From the NCBI GenBank assembly GCA_963722415.1, contig CAVRNI010000055.1:1-64000 (forward strand): a DNA stretch of 64,000 bases, given 5' to 3'. Positions 1-8,290 of this stretch are shown one piece after another. Under the pieces are notes generated by a model, which did not search any database, was not told the DNA's origin, and worked only from the letters and a program-made list of their open reading frames with translations. The stretch comes from JALOLG01 sp963722415. Its GTDB lineage: Bacteria; Actinomycetota; Acidimicrobiia; Acidimicrobiales; Ilumatobacteraceae. Positions within the stretch are counted from its first letter, which is position 1. The number at the start of each line of letters is the position of its first letter. Made by a program: the position numbers and the translations under genes.

Positions 1-252
1 GGCGCCGGCCGTTCGCTACAGCGACCCGGATATCATAGGCCGTTTGCAGTTGAGCCAGAATTGCGGACTGATGCCGAACCAATGTCCGAGGCGCAGCGCA
101 GTATCCCCCGTGATCGAGCGCTTCCCGTTGATGATCTGCGTAATCCGATTCGGCGGCACGGCGAGCTGGCGGGAGAGCTCAGTCGGCGTAACGCCAATTT
201 CTTCGAGTTCCTCGGCGAGAATCTCGCCCGGATGTATCGGGGGGCGGGGCAT
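1..252 (-). CDS. higA: HigA-type antitoxin (XRE family), frameshifted and cut by the window edge
   Basis: Antitoxin of a HigBA toxin-antitoxin pair: an XRE helix-turn-helix protein expected to bind and neutralise the upstream-encoded toxin and to repress its own operon. The start chosen at 252 gives MPRPPIHPGEIL, the usual HigA opening, followed by an HTH with the family signature ending in ISPQFWLN. After FWLN the frame breaks at about position 50; one base off, it continues as LQTAYDIRVA, the normal HigA continuation, so one base is missing. It starts 14 bp after the toxin stop, the normal higBA order. The style is alphaproteobacterial, unlike the rest of the window. Confidence 0.8.
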
Positions 253-266
253 GAGTGCTTGGTTCC

Positions 267-542
267 TCAGTGATAGTCTACGATCTCGACATCCGACGGG
301 CCTGGCGCCCCGGACGGCCACTTGAAACAGATCCGCCATTGCTTATTGATACGGATGCTGTATTGCCCTTTTCTATCGCCTCTCAGCGCTTCCAGCCGAT
401 GCTGCGGAGACCCCTGAGATCTTGAAGGCTGTTTGCCGCGTCCAAATCTTCCAAGCGCCCTCCACGCGGCGCGACAAAGCCTTCAAACGCCTTGATTGGA
501 ACGCCGTCCGCAAGTGCGACTGTCACGGTAGCTTAGGATCAT
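267..542 (-). CDS. higB: HigB-type toxin (RelE/ParE superfamily), two frame breaks
   Basis: Probable ribosome-dependent mRNA endonuclease toxin partnered with the antitoxin just downstream. Reading across frames gives MILSYRDS, then ALADGVPIKAFEGF, LEDLDAANSLQDLRG, LEALRGDRKGQYSIRIN, KQWRICFKW and the ending VEIVDYH. The blocks RKGQYSIRIN and QWRICF are HigB hallmarks, and the total near 92 residues is normal. Frame breaks lie near 510 (after SYRDS) and near 411 (a run of G, probably one base short). Whether it is a decayed toxin or poorly called sequence cannot be decided here, but other genes in this 2.8 kb block show the same kind of indels. Confidence 0.7.
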
Positions 543-605
543 AGGGATTTTGACGCTTTACGTCAAGGGTAAATGCCGGGCTGGACTAGTGACGCAAACG
601 TAGCG

Positions 606-1602
606 TCAGCCGCCGGTGACGCTCATGTGGCGGGCGACGGCGGGCTTGTTGCGGCGGCGGTCGATGACGAAGTCGTGGCCCTTGGGCTTGCGGGTGATCG
701 CCTCGTCGATGGCGCGTCGGCAGGCAGGCGTCGTCGTCGGAGGCGCGCAGCGGCGCGCGCAGGTCGGCGGCGTCGTTCTGGCCGAGGCACATGTAGAGCG
801 TGCCGGTGCAGGTGAGGCGGACGCGGTTGCAGCTCTCGCAGAAATTATGGGTCATCGGCGTGATGAAGCCGAGCCGGCCGCCGGTCTCCGCGACGCGCAC
901 ATAGCGCGCCGGGCCGCCGGTGCGGTAGGCGATGTCCGTCAGCGTGAACTGCTCCGTCAGGCGGGCGCGCACGATCGAGAGCGGCAGGTAGCTGGTCGGT
1001 GCGGTCGTCGTCGATCTCGCCCATCGGCATGGTCTCGATCAGGGTCAGGTCCATGCCGCGCCCATGCGCCCAGCGCATCAGGTCGTCGGGATCTCGTGCT
1101 CGTTGAAGCCCTTGAGCGCGACGGCGTTGATCTTGACATGGATGCCGGCCTTCTGCGCCGCGTCGATGCCCGCCATGCACCTTGCAAGGTCGCCCCAGCG
1201 GGTGATCGCCTTGAACTTGTCGGGGTCGAGCGTGTCGAGCGAGACGTTGATGCGCCGGACGCCGCGATCGGCGAGTTCGTGCGCGAATTGCGGCAGCTGC
1301 GATGCCGTTGGTGGTCAGCGTCAGCTCGTCGAGCGCGCCGCTGTCCAGATGGCGCGCCGAGGCGCGCGGAACAGGCACATGATGTTCTTGCGCACCAGCG
1401 GCTCGCCGCCGGTGAGGCGCAGCTTGCGCACGCCCTTGGCGATGAAGGCGGAGCAGAGCCGGTCGAGCTCCTCGAGCGTCAGCAGGTCCTTCTTCGGCAG
1501 GAAGGTCATGTGCTCCGCCATGCAGTAGGTGCAGCGGAAGTCGCAGCGGTCCGTCACCGAGACCCGCAGATAGGTCACGTGCCGCCCGAACGGGTCGATC
1601 AT
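606..1602 (-). CDS. moaA: GTP 3',8-cyclase MoaA, several frame breaks
   Basis: Radical-SAM enzyme of molybdenum cofactor synthesis; converts GTP to the 3',8-cyclised intermediate later made into cPMP. The N-terminal part opens MIDPFGRHVTYLRVSVTDR and carries the SAM cluster motif CDFRCTYC and the LTGGEPL motif. The C-terminal part carries the second cluster motif around HNFCESCNRVRLTCTG and ends in the characteristic GG tail (SVTGG, stop at 606). Between them the frame breaks at about 1375, 1300, 1090 and 970, though all three pieces are colinear. A start at 1647 is also possible. Co-location with a formate-dehydrogenase maturation gene fits a molybdoenzyme region of an alphaproteobacterium. 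Confidence 0.8.
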
Positions 1603-2015
1603 GCGGGCCGGACGACGACAGGTGCCAGTGAGCAAGGGCATGCTCATAGGTGTGAACTGGGCCTCAGGATGCTAGATCTTCCGGCGGCGCCCCCTGGTGC
1701 GGGCCAGTGCGATCAACCTACGGTCGTCAGCCGCAACAGCAAGGTGCATGAGCGCAGGCGCTCGCATATGGGTATCACTCTCGCAGACTGCAGCAAGCAA
1801 TGGCTCCGCAATAAGATGCATAATTTACATATCAGCTAGAGATGCGCAGGAATTCGGAAGACATTCGTCCATGCACACTGAGCAGATGGCGACAGCGGAA
1901 GTCGGGGTTCGACTGAAACCTTGCATGTTTCCTGGATTGATATTGCGTCGCTGCCCGCTTCAACTAGGCAGGATCCAGCAACGACAAGAAGGCCAATAGG
2001 TTGGGGAGGCTGTTC
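1603..2015. other. intergenic region between divergent moaA and torD-like gene
   Basis: No convincing gene. It contains a short perfect hairpin (GAGCGC/GCGCTC, 1750-1763) and an A+T-rich patch around 1811-1840 that could hold a promoter for either flanking gene. A Shine-Dalgarno-like GGGGAGG lies at 2003-2009, six bases before the ATG at 2016. Confidence 0.5.
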
Positions 2016-2644
2016 ATGTTGTCCGCTTCGCAGGCCGCACAGGGCGTTGACCACGCGCCGAGAGCATCGCGCCGGAGGATCTGCTTGCGCGCGCAATGCT
2101 ATCGGCTGCTGGCGCGCTTTCTCTCCTACCCACCGACCGCTGCGGATCTGGCGGCCGGCGCCGGGCTGAGCGGCGACGCCAGCGACCTCGGCCGCGCCAT
2201 CTCTGCGTTCGCGCACGTTTGCGGCCGCTCACAAGCCGCAACCGTGGCGGAGGAGTACCAGGATCTATTCATCGGCCTGGTGCGGGGGGAGCTCGGTGCC
2301 GTATGGCTCCTACTATCTCACGGGCTTCCTGCACGAGAAACCCTGGCCAAGCTGCGCCAGGACATGGAGCCGGCTCGGCCTCGAGCGCGATCCGAGAGCG
2401 TGGCGGAGCCCGAGGACCATATCGCCTCGCTGTGCGAGATGATGGCCGGCTTCATCGACGGCTCGTTCGGCCGCGCTCTCGCTCTCGACGAGCAGAAGGC
2501 CTTCTTCTCAGCGCACATCGGCAACTGGGCGCCGGTTCTCTTCCGCGACATGGAAGCGGCCAAGGCGTCCATCCTCTACGCCACGCTCGCATCGGTGGGC
2601 CGCCTGTTCCTCGAGATCGAGGAGGGCGCGTCGCGATGGTCTGA
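2016..2644 (+). CDS. TorD/DmsD-family molybdoenzyme chaperone, frameshifted
   Basis: Cytoplasmic redox-enzyme maturation chaperone of the type that guards Tat-exported formate dehydrogenase or related molybdoenzymes. Start at 2016 is supported by GGGGAGG six bases upstream. Recognisable blocks are EEYQDLFIG, then in the next frame VPYGSYYLTGFLHEKP, then AEPEDHIASLCEMM and FFSAHIGNWAP. The frame breaks near 2295, near 2365 and near 2625; the last brings it to a stop at 2642-2644. The following gene encodes a formate-dehydrogenase-region Tat target, the standard neighbour in alphaproteobacterial fdh loci. The identity is fairly firm; the client enzyme is inferred from context. Confidence 0.7.
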
Positions 2645-2717
2645 CGGTGCGCGGGTCGAGGGACAACCAGAACCAAGCAAAAGCAGGCATGGGAATCACA
2701 CTCAGGAGGCAAGGCTC

Positions 2718-2790
2718 ATGAAGAAGCAGGGCAAGAAAGAGGCGGTGGCTGACCGCCGCAGCTTCCTCAAGCTGGCGGGCGCGGGTGCCG
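2718..2790 (+). CDS. start of a formate-dehydrogenase-region Tat-target protein, truncated at a junction
   Basis: Begins MKKQGKKEAVADRRSFLKL with GGAGG eight to twelve bases upstream. The twin-arginine motif RRSFLKLAG at residues 13-21 matches the small Tat-signal protein usually placed between the TorD-like chaperone gene and the formate dehydrogenase alpha subunit gene. About 24 residues are recognisable; after AGAGAA the text turns into antisense of the neighbouring tatB, so the gene is cut here. Confidence 0.65.
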
Positions 2791-2805
2791 CGCGTCGGTG
2801 GGCAC
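2780..2805. other. junction between alphaproteobacterial-like and actinobacterial sequence
   Basis: To the left, a plus-strand Tat signal peptide is readable up to about 2788. To the right, a minus-strand TatB tail is readable down to about 2800. Both genes lose meaning within this short interval. No insertion-sequence end, integrase or target duplication is visible, so an assembly join is more likely than a transposition. Confidence 0.75.
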
Positions 2806-3138
2806 GACGTCGGGATCGGCGGGCGCGATGCCGTCGTTGCGCGTCGGTCGGTCACTGACGTCGTCGGTGACCGGTGCGGCGGTCGTGTCGCCCGGCACCT
2901 TCGGTGGTGCGGCGGAGCTCCCCGAGAAGTCGACCGACTTCTTCAACAGGTCGGCGGTCTCACGCATCTCGCGCATCGGTTCGTCGATCGCCGACTTGAA
3001 CTCCTGCTGGAACCCGGTGCCCATCTTCTTCAGCTCGGCGTACGTCTTACCGAACTTGCGGATCGCATCAGGGAGCTTCTCGGGGCCCAACACGACGAGC
3101 GCCAACAGGAGGATCACGACGATCTCGGTGCCGGACAT
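2795..3138 (-). CDS. tatB: Sec-independent translocase TatA/TatB-family subunit, C-terminus lost at the junction
   Basis: Twin-arginine translocase component. Start at 3138 gives MSGTEIVVILLLALVVLGPE: one N-terminal membrane helix followed by the LGPEKLPDAIRKFGK hinge and an amphipathic helix, then a Pro/Thr/Asp-rich tail. TatB is favoured over TatA because of the Glu in GPE-KLP and the long tail, but the two are hard to separate from sequence alone. The tail runs into the chimeric junction; a frame stays open to 2767 but those last residues belong to the foreign segment. In many actinobacteria tat genes follow the pafA region, as here. Confidence 0.8.
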
Positions 3139-3183
3139 GTTGAACACGCGGCGCAGTCTACGAGGCTGGCAGGATGACAAAGC

Positions 3184-3909
3184 GTGCAGCAGCGGCTCCC
3201 GTCACTCCTCGAACATCCCATCACGTTCGCCCATCGCGGAGCCCGCGCACACGCCCGCGAGAACACGATCGCGGCCTTTGAGCTGGCACTTCGTCTCGGT
3301 GCTTCGGGGCTGGAGAGCGACGTCTGGTTGACCGCCGATGGCGTCCCCGTCCTCGATCACGACGGGGTGGCGCGTGTCCAGCGCCGCAAGCGAAGGATCC
3401 GCGAGCTACGACGCGAACAGCTGCCGGCGCACATCCCCACGCTCGCCGAGCTGTTCGAGCGCTGCGGCACGGACTACGAGCTGTCCCTCGATCTCAAGGA
3501 TGAGGCGGTCGGACGCTCCGTGATCGAGTTCGTCCGCGAGACCGCTCCGGACATCGTTCCGAGGCTGTGGCTGTGCCATCCGCGATACGAGGACCTGATC
3601 CCACTCCGCCCGATCGACGCCGACGTGAAGCTCGTCGACTCGACGCGGCTGCAACGGATCCGCGAGGGCCCCGAGCGTCGGGCGGCGGTTCTCGCCGAGC
3701 GCGGGATCGACGGCGTCAACCTGCACCACTCCGATTGGAACGGTGGCCTCGTCACGTTGTTCCATCGCTTCAACCGCACCGCGTTCGGATGGGACATGCA
3801 GCACGAGCACATCCTTCGTCCCGCGCTACGGATGGGCCTCGACGGTGTCTTCAGCGACCACGTCGACACGATGGTCGACGCCTACAAAGCAGAATTGGGA
3901 GCGCTCTAG
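3184..3909 (+). CDS. glycerophosphodiester phosphodiesterase (GDPD family)
   Basis: Hydrolyses glycerophosphodiesters to glycerol-3-phosphate and an alcohol. The GDPD catalytic block is clear: ITFAHRGARAHARENT, the metal-binding LESDVWLTADG, and the second histidine in VPVLDHDG; further acidic residues sit in LSLDLKDE. The C-terminal FGWDMQHEH and FSDHVDTMVD close the barrel. 241 residues with a GTG start is normal for the cytoplasmic UgpQ-like type, and no signal peptide is seen. It is divergent from tatB with only 45 bp between the starts. Confidence 0.88.
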   Translation: MQQRLPSLLEHPITFAHRGARAHARENTIAAFELALRLGASGLESDVWLTADGVPVLDHDGVARVQRRKRRIRELRREQLPAHIPTLAELFERCGTDYELSLDLKDEAVGRSVIEFVRETAPDIVPRLWLCHPRYEDLIPLRPIDADVKLVDSTRLQRIREGPERRAAVLAERGIDGVNLHHSDWNGGLVTLFHRFNRTAFGWDMQHEHILRPALRMGLDGVFSDHVDTMVDAYKAELGAL

Positions 3910-3959
3910 CCGGCGACCAGACGTGTCGTGCTTCTACGTCGAGTGAGCCGGCCATCGAG

Positions 3960-4610
3960 TCAGAGCCATTGCCAGTCGCTGCGCGGCCAGAACACGACGA
4001 ACGCGCGGCCGACGAGGTCTGACTCATGGATCGGGCCGAGGGCACGGCTGTCGGACGAACCCGGACGGTTGTCGCCCATCACGAACACCGAGTCGTCGGG
4101 GACCGCTGTCGGTCCGTAGTCGCCGCCGCAGTTGCCCGGGGTCACGACCTCGGGATCGAGGTATGGCTCGTCGAGCAGCTTGCCGTCGATGGTGACCTGG
4201 CACGAGCGGATCTCGATCGTCTCGCCGGGCAGGGCGATCACGCGCTTGATCAGATCGCGCTCGGCCGAGCCGCCGATCTGGTGCAGCACCACCACGTCGC
4301 CGCGGTTGGGGTCGTGGAGGCGGTATGACAGCTTGTTGACGAACACCCGATCGCCGGTGTGGAGGGTGGTGGTCATCGACGTGCCGTCGACCACGAAGTG
4401 GGCGAGCAGGAACGTCCGCACGAGGATCGCGACGAGCAGCGCGATCCCCACCACCACGACCCAGTCGATGAACGCCCGCGTCGTGCGTGACATGCCCGGC
4501 TTGCGCGCCAGCGTGTCGGCGTCGTCCGACGACTCGTCGGGTTCCATCGTCTCGTCGGCTTCCATCGTGGGGGGAACGAGATCGTCGTCGTACTCGGTGG
4601 TTTCGGTCAC
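3960..4610 (-). CDS. lepB: signal peptidase I
   Basis: Membrane serine protease that removes signal peptides from exported proteins. An acidic N-terminal tail of about 40 residues precedes one transmembrane helix (about 47-70). The catalytic serine is in VVDGTSMT (Ser78) and the general-base lysine in IKRVIALPGE (Lys122); the box MGDNRPGSSDSR is the conserved domain E. It lies 40 bp downstream of pafA on the same strand, in the place usually held by pafB-pafC in other actinobacteria. Confidence 0.93.
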   Translation of the reverse strand: MTETTEYDDDLVPPTMEADETMEPDESSDDADTLARKPGMSRTTRAFIDWVVVVGIALLVAILVRTFLLAHFVVDGTSMTTTLHTGDRVFVNKLSYRLHDPNRGDVVVLHQIGGSAERDLIKRVIALPGETIEIRSCQVTIDGKLLDEPYLDPEVVTPGNCGGDYGPTAVPDDSVFVMGDNRPGSSDSRALGPIHESDLVGRAFVVFWPRSDWQWL

Positions 4611-4649
4611 GCCGGGATCACGGTATCGGAAGGGTCGACGCTCGCGGGA

Positions 4650-6008
4650 TCAGAGCGATTCGATCAGCTTCTCGACCCGCTCGTCGCGGCTCTTGAACGG
4701 ATCCTTGCAGAGCACTGTGCGCTGCGCCTGGTCGTTGAGCTTGAGGTGCACCCAGTCGACCGTGTAGTCGCGGCGACGTTCCTTGGCCCGCTTGACGAAC
4801 TCGCCACGGAGCTTGGCACGGGTGGTCTGCGGTGGCGTCTCGATCGCCGTCTCGATGTCTTCGTCGGTGCACACCCGTTCGACCATGCCGCGGTCCTGCA
4901 GCTTGTAGAACGGGCTGCGATCGCGGGCGACGTCGTGGTACTGCAGGTCGAGGAGCTGCACGCGCGGATGTCCGAGGGCGAGATCGTGACGTTCGCGGAA
5001 CGCCTCGATCAGCTTGTACTTGATCACCCAGTCGACCTCGCGATCGAGCTTCATCGGGTCGTTCTCGAGCGTCGTGATGCAGTGCTCCCACATGTCGAGC
5101 GCCTTCTGCTCGAGCGGTGGGAAGCCACGCGTCTCGGCGTACCGCAACGCCCGGTCGAGGTACTCGCGCTGGATGTCGAGGGCGCTCACCTCGCGCCCGT
5201 TGGCGAGACGCACCAGTCGCCGGCACGTCATGTCGTGGCTGATCTCGCGAATCGCCCGAATCGGGTTCTCGAGCGTCATGTCGCGCAGCACGACGTTGTG
5301 ATCCTCGAGCATCCGCAACATGCAGGCGGCTGCACCGACCTTCACGAACGTCGTGTACTCGCACATGTTGGAGTCGCCGACGATGACGTGCAGCCGGCGG
5401 TATTTCTCGGCATCGGCATGAGGCTCGTCGCGGGTGTTGATGATCGGCCGGCTGCGCGTGGTCGCCGAGCTCACACCTTCCCAGATGTGCTCGGCGCGCT
5501 GCGCGATCGAGTAGCTGGCGCCGCGGGCGGTCTGGAGGACCTTGCCGGCGCCCGTGTAGATCTGCCGGCTGACGAGGAACGGGATCAGCACCTCGGCGTA
5601 GTGGCCGAGATCGTCGCGCCGGCTGGTGAGGTAGTTCTCGTGACAGCCGTAGGAGTTGCCGGCCGAGTCGGTGTTGTTCTTGAACAGGTAGATGGTGCCG
5701 CGGATCGATTCCTCGGCGAGGCGCTGCTCGGCAGATCCGACGAGCGATTCGAGGATCCGTTCGCCCGCTTTGTCGTGGACGACGAGGTCGTACAGCGAAT
5801 CGCATTCCGGCGTCGCGTACTCGGGGTGCGAGCCGACGTCGAGGTAGAGGCGCGCCCCGTTCTGGAGGAACACGTTCGAGGAGCGACCCCACGACACGAC
5901 CCGACGGAACAGGTAGCGCGCCACTTCGTCGGGACTGAGCCGGCGCTGGCCGCGCAACGTGCAGGTGACGCCGTACTCGTTCTCGAGTCCGTAGATGCGG
6001 CGCTCCAT
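4650..6008 (-). CDS. pafA: Pup-protein ligase PafA
   Basis: ATP-dependent ligase that joins the C-terminal glutamate of Pup to substrate lysines, marking them for the proteasome. It opens MERRIYGLENEYGVT with the active-site ENEYG block, followed by YLDVGSHPEYATPEC, LFKNNTDSAGNSYGCHENY and INTRDEPHADAEKYRRLHV, all shared by the PafA/Dop glutamine-synthetase-like fold. 452 residues is normal and it lacks the Dop-specific insertion, which separates it from dop about 4 kb away. The pxp genes stand between it and prcA. Confidence 0.96.
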   Translation of the reverse strand: MERRIYGLENEYGVTCTLRGQRRLSPDEVARYLFRRVVSWGRSSNVFLQNGARLYLDVGSHPEYATPECDSLYDLVVHDKAGERILESLVGSAEQRLAEESIRGTIYLFKNNTDSAGNSYGCHENYLTSRRDDLGHYAEVLIPFLVSRQIYTGAGKVLQTARGASYSIAQRAEHIWEGVSSATTRSRPIINTRDEPHADAEKYRRLHVIVGDSNMCEYTTFVKVGAAACMLRMLEDHNVVLRDMTLENPIRAIREISHDMTCRRLVRLANGREVSALDIQREYLDRALRYAETRGFPPLEQKALDMWEHCITTLENDPMKLDREVDWVIKYKLIEAFRERHDLALGHPRVQLLDLQYHDVARDRSPFYKLQDRGMVERVCTDEDIETAIETPPQTTRAKLRGEFVKRAKERRRDYTVDWVHLKLNDQAQRTVLCKDPFKSRDERVEKLIESL

Positions 6009-6069
6009 GGCCGCAATGTATCGGTACGTTCGAAGCCGCGCTGGACTTTCATTTTCTCGCCAGCCGGAA

Positions 6070-6882
6070 TCACTGTGCGTGGCCGAAGCGCACGGTCGAG
6101 CCGACGCGGCGCTGGGCCAGTGCGGCCAGGTCGTCGGGATCGACGACGGCGATGACCGGGTACCCGCCAGTGGTCGGATGGTCGGCCAGCATCACCACCG
6201 GCTGGCCGTCGTGGGGTACCTGGATCGCGCCCGCTACCAGCCCCTCGCTCGCCAACTCGTCGTCATTCAGGCGCCGTATCGCCGTACCCGCGAGGCGCAG
6301 CCCGACCCGGCTCACGGTCTCGACCGTCCACGCACTCGCCGTCAGCTGCGCCGACGCCGCGGCGTCGAACCAACTGGCCCGTGGGCCGGGCCACACCCGG
6401 AAGCGATCAGGCCTCGGCGGGGCCGGCGCGACGTCGACGAGGACCGGGGTCGCCGGGTCGTCGCCGACGGGCAGCAACATTCCCGGCCCGATCGCGGCCG
6501 GCCCGAGACCCGACAACGTGTCGTGCGCCCGCGATCCGAGCACCGGCGCGACCGTGAACCCCCCGCGCACGGCCAGGTACGACCACGTGCGTTCGACGTC
6601 CACCGGGATCGTCAGCTGCTCCCCCGCCGCCAAGGCGCGCGGTGCCAGGTCGGTGGTCGTCGCCACGAGAACCGGACCTGTGGCACGCACCACGAGCCCG
6701 CCGGCAGTCTCGAGCACCGCGGCACGCTCGTCGTTGCCGACCAACCGGTTGACGAGCGCGGCGAGCGCCGGATCGACAGCGCCCGCGGTCGGCACGCCGA
6801 GATGGGCGAGGCCCGGTCGGCCCCGATCCTGGATCGTCGTCGACCAACCGATGTCGACGACCTCGATCGCTCGACTCGTCAC
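6070..6882 (-). CDS. pxpC: 5-oxoprolinase subunit C (PxpC / KipA family)
   Basis: Biotin-dependent-carboxylase-like AHS2 domain subunit of the ATP-dependent 5-oxoprolinase PxpABC. Start GTG at 6882 overlaps the pxpB stop by four bases (GTGA). It shows the family opening IEVVDIGWSTTIQDRGRPG, followed by LGVPTAGAVD and the tail block ADHPTTGGYPVIAVV. 270 residues. Last gene of the prcB-prcA-pxpA-pxpB-pxpC run before pafA. Confidence 0.9.
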   Translation of the reverse strand: MTSRAIEVVDIGWSTTIQDRGRPGLAHLGVPTAGAVDPALAALVNRLVGNDERAAVLETAGGLVVRATGPVLVATTTDLAPRALAAGEQLTIPVDVERTWSYLAVRGGFTVAPVLGSRAHDTLSGLGPAAIGPGMLLPVGDDPATPVLVDVAPAPPRPDRFRVWPGPRASWFDAAASAQLTASAWTVETVSRVGLRLAGTAIRRLNDDELASEGLVAGAIQVPHDGQPVVMLADHPTTGGYPVIAVVDPDDLAALAQRRVGSTVRFGHAQ

Positions 6883-7506
6883 GTGGCGACGAACCTGACC
6901 TCGGTGCCCGGCTCGAGCAACGCGGGCGGATCGCGATCGGCGTCCCAGACCCGAGTCGACGTCGTCCCGAGCAGATGCCATCCGCCTGGCGACACGCCGG
7001 GGTAGACGGCCGAATGCACGTTGGCGATCGCGACCGATCCCGCCGGTACCCGGGTCCGCGGTGTCGATCGACGGGGCAACCACAGCACCTCGTCGAGTCC
7101 TCGGAGGTACGCGAACCCAGGCGCGAAACCGCAGAAGTCGACGCGGAACGGCGACCCGGTGTGGCGCGCGATGACCTCGTCGCGATCGAGCTCCGGTTGC
7201 ACGTGCCACGTCATCGAGATCCTCGCCGTCATACCTGACGGGGATCTCGATCACCGCGTGGCTGCTCGCGAGACGGTCGGCCCACTGCTCGGCGGACGTG
7301 TCGAGCTCGGCCAGCCGCGACGTGAGCACGGCGACCGCGGCGCGGTCGAGGAAGCTCACGAGCACCGTCCGCGCGGCCGGCACGATGTCGACGACCCCAG
7401 GGAGATCCGCGGCACGCACGGCCGCCGCCCACGCGGCGGCACCTCCGGGTTCGACCTCGATCAGTCGGGCCAGCGGACCGACGTCGAGGACCTGCGCCGG
7501 GCTCAT
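6879..7506 (-). CDS. pxpB: 5-oxoprolinase subunit B (PxpB / KipI family), one frame break
   Basis: AHS1-domain subunit of 5-oxoprolinase. The N-terminal part (from ATG at 7506) ends in VIEIPVRYDGEDLDDVARATG; one base off, it continues LDRDEVIARHTGSPFRV and the signature FCGFAPGFAYL, then VPAGSVAIANVHSAVYP. The break is near 7190 and one extra base accounts for it (span length leaves remainder 1). The C-terminal frame overlaps pxpC by GTGA. Both flanking pxp genes are intact, so a sequence error is more likely than a pseudogene. Confidence 0.85.
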
Positions 7507-7513
7507 CGAACGT

Positions 7514-8290
7514 TCATTGCGTGAACGGATGGATCTCGACGCCCGCGACCTCGAGCCCGGCCCGCACGGCCTGGGCCAGCTGCACCGCGCCGGGCGTGTC
7601 GCCGTGGATGCAGATCGACCGGGCACGCACCGCAACGACCGTTCCGTCGACGGCGACGACCTCGTGTTCGGTCGCCAGGCGCACCGCCCGCGCCGCCACG
7701 ACGGCCGGGTCGGTGAGCACGCTGTTCGGCTCCCGCCGCGACACCAGGCGCCCGTCGGACAGGTAGGCCCGGTCGGCGAACGCCTCCGGAATCGCATCGA
7801 GCCCGGCCGCCTCGGCGGCCCGCAGCAGCTCAGAACCAGGCAGTCCGAGGATCGCCGAGGACGGGTCGTACTCGCGCGACGCGTCGACGACGGCTTGCGC
7901 CTGGCCCTGGTCGGCGATCGTGGCGTGGTACAGGGCGCCGTGCGGCTTCACGTACTTCACGCCCGCACCCGCGACCTGCGCGAATCCGTCGAGCGCACCG
8001 AGCTGGTAGAGCACCACGTCGCGCAGTTCGTCGGGGTCGATGTCCATGTACCGTCGCCCGAAGCCGGCGAGGTCGGGATACGACACCTGGGCGCCGATCT
8101 GGACCCCGTGCTCGACCGCCGACGCGCAGACCCGCCTGAGCGTCGACGGATCGCCGGCGTGGAACCCGCACGCCACGTTCGCGCTGGTGACGAGACGCAA
8201 CATGGCGTCGTCGTCGCCGAGCGTCCATGCGCCGTACGACTCGCCCAGATCGCTGTTGAGATCGATGACGGCCACCGCCGGCTCGTTCAA
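7514..8290 (-). CDS. pxpA: 5-oxoprolinase subunit A (PxpA, LamB/YcsF family)
   Basis: Subunit of the enzyme that opens 5-oxoproline (pyroglutamate) to glutamate at the cost of ATP. Family marks are IDLNSDLGESYG, SANVACGFHAGDP, GAQVSYPDLAGFGRR and VKPHGALYH. The TTG at 8290 overlaps the prcA stop (TTGA); a GTG at 8275 starts closer to the usual family N-terminus. Either start leaves the gene translationally coupled or nearly so to the proteasome alpha subunit gene, which is unusual company for a 5-oxoprolinase. Confidence 0.92.
   Translation of the reverse strand: MNEPAVAVIDLNSDLGESYGAWTLGDDDAMLRLVTSANVACGFHAGDPSTLRRVCASAVEHGVQIGAQVSYPDLAGFGRRYMDIDPDELRDVVLYQLGALDGFAQVAGAGVKYVKPHGALYHATIADQGQAQAVVDASREYDPSSAILGLPGSELLRAAEAAGLDAIPEAFADRAYLSDGRLVSRREPNSVLTDPAVVAARAVRLATEHEVVAVDGTVVAVRARSICIHGDTPGAVQLAQAVRAGLEVAGVEIHPFTQ

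Noticed and set aside
1..2790. HigBA-moaA block as a genomic island in the actinobacterium
   Set aside because: No integrase, transposase, attachment site or tRNA at the border, and the join cuts two genes; assembly chimera is preferred.
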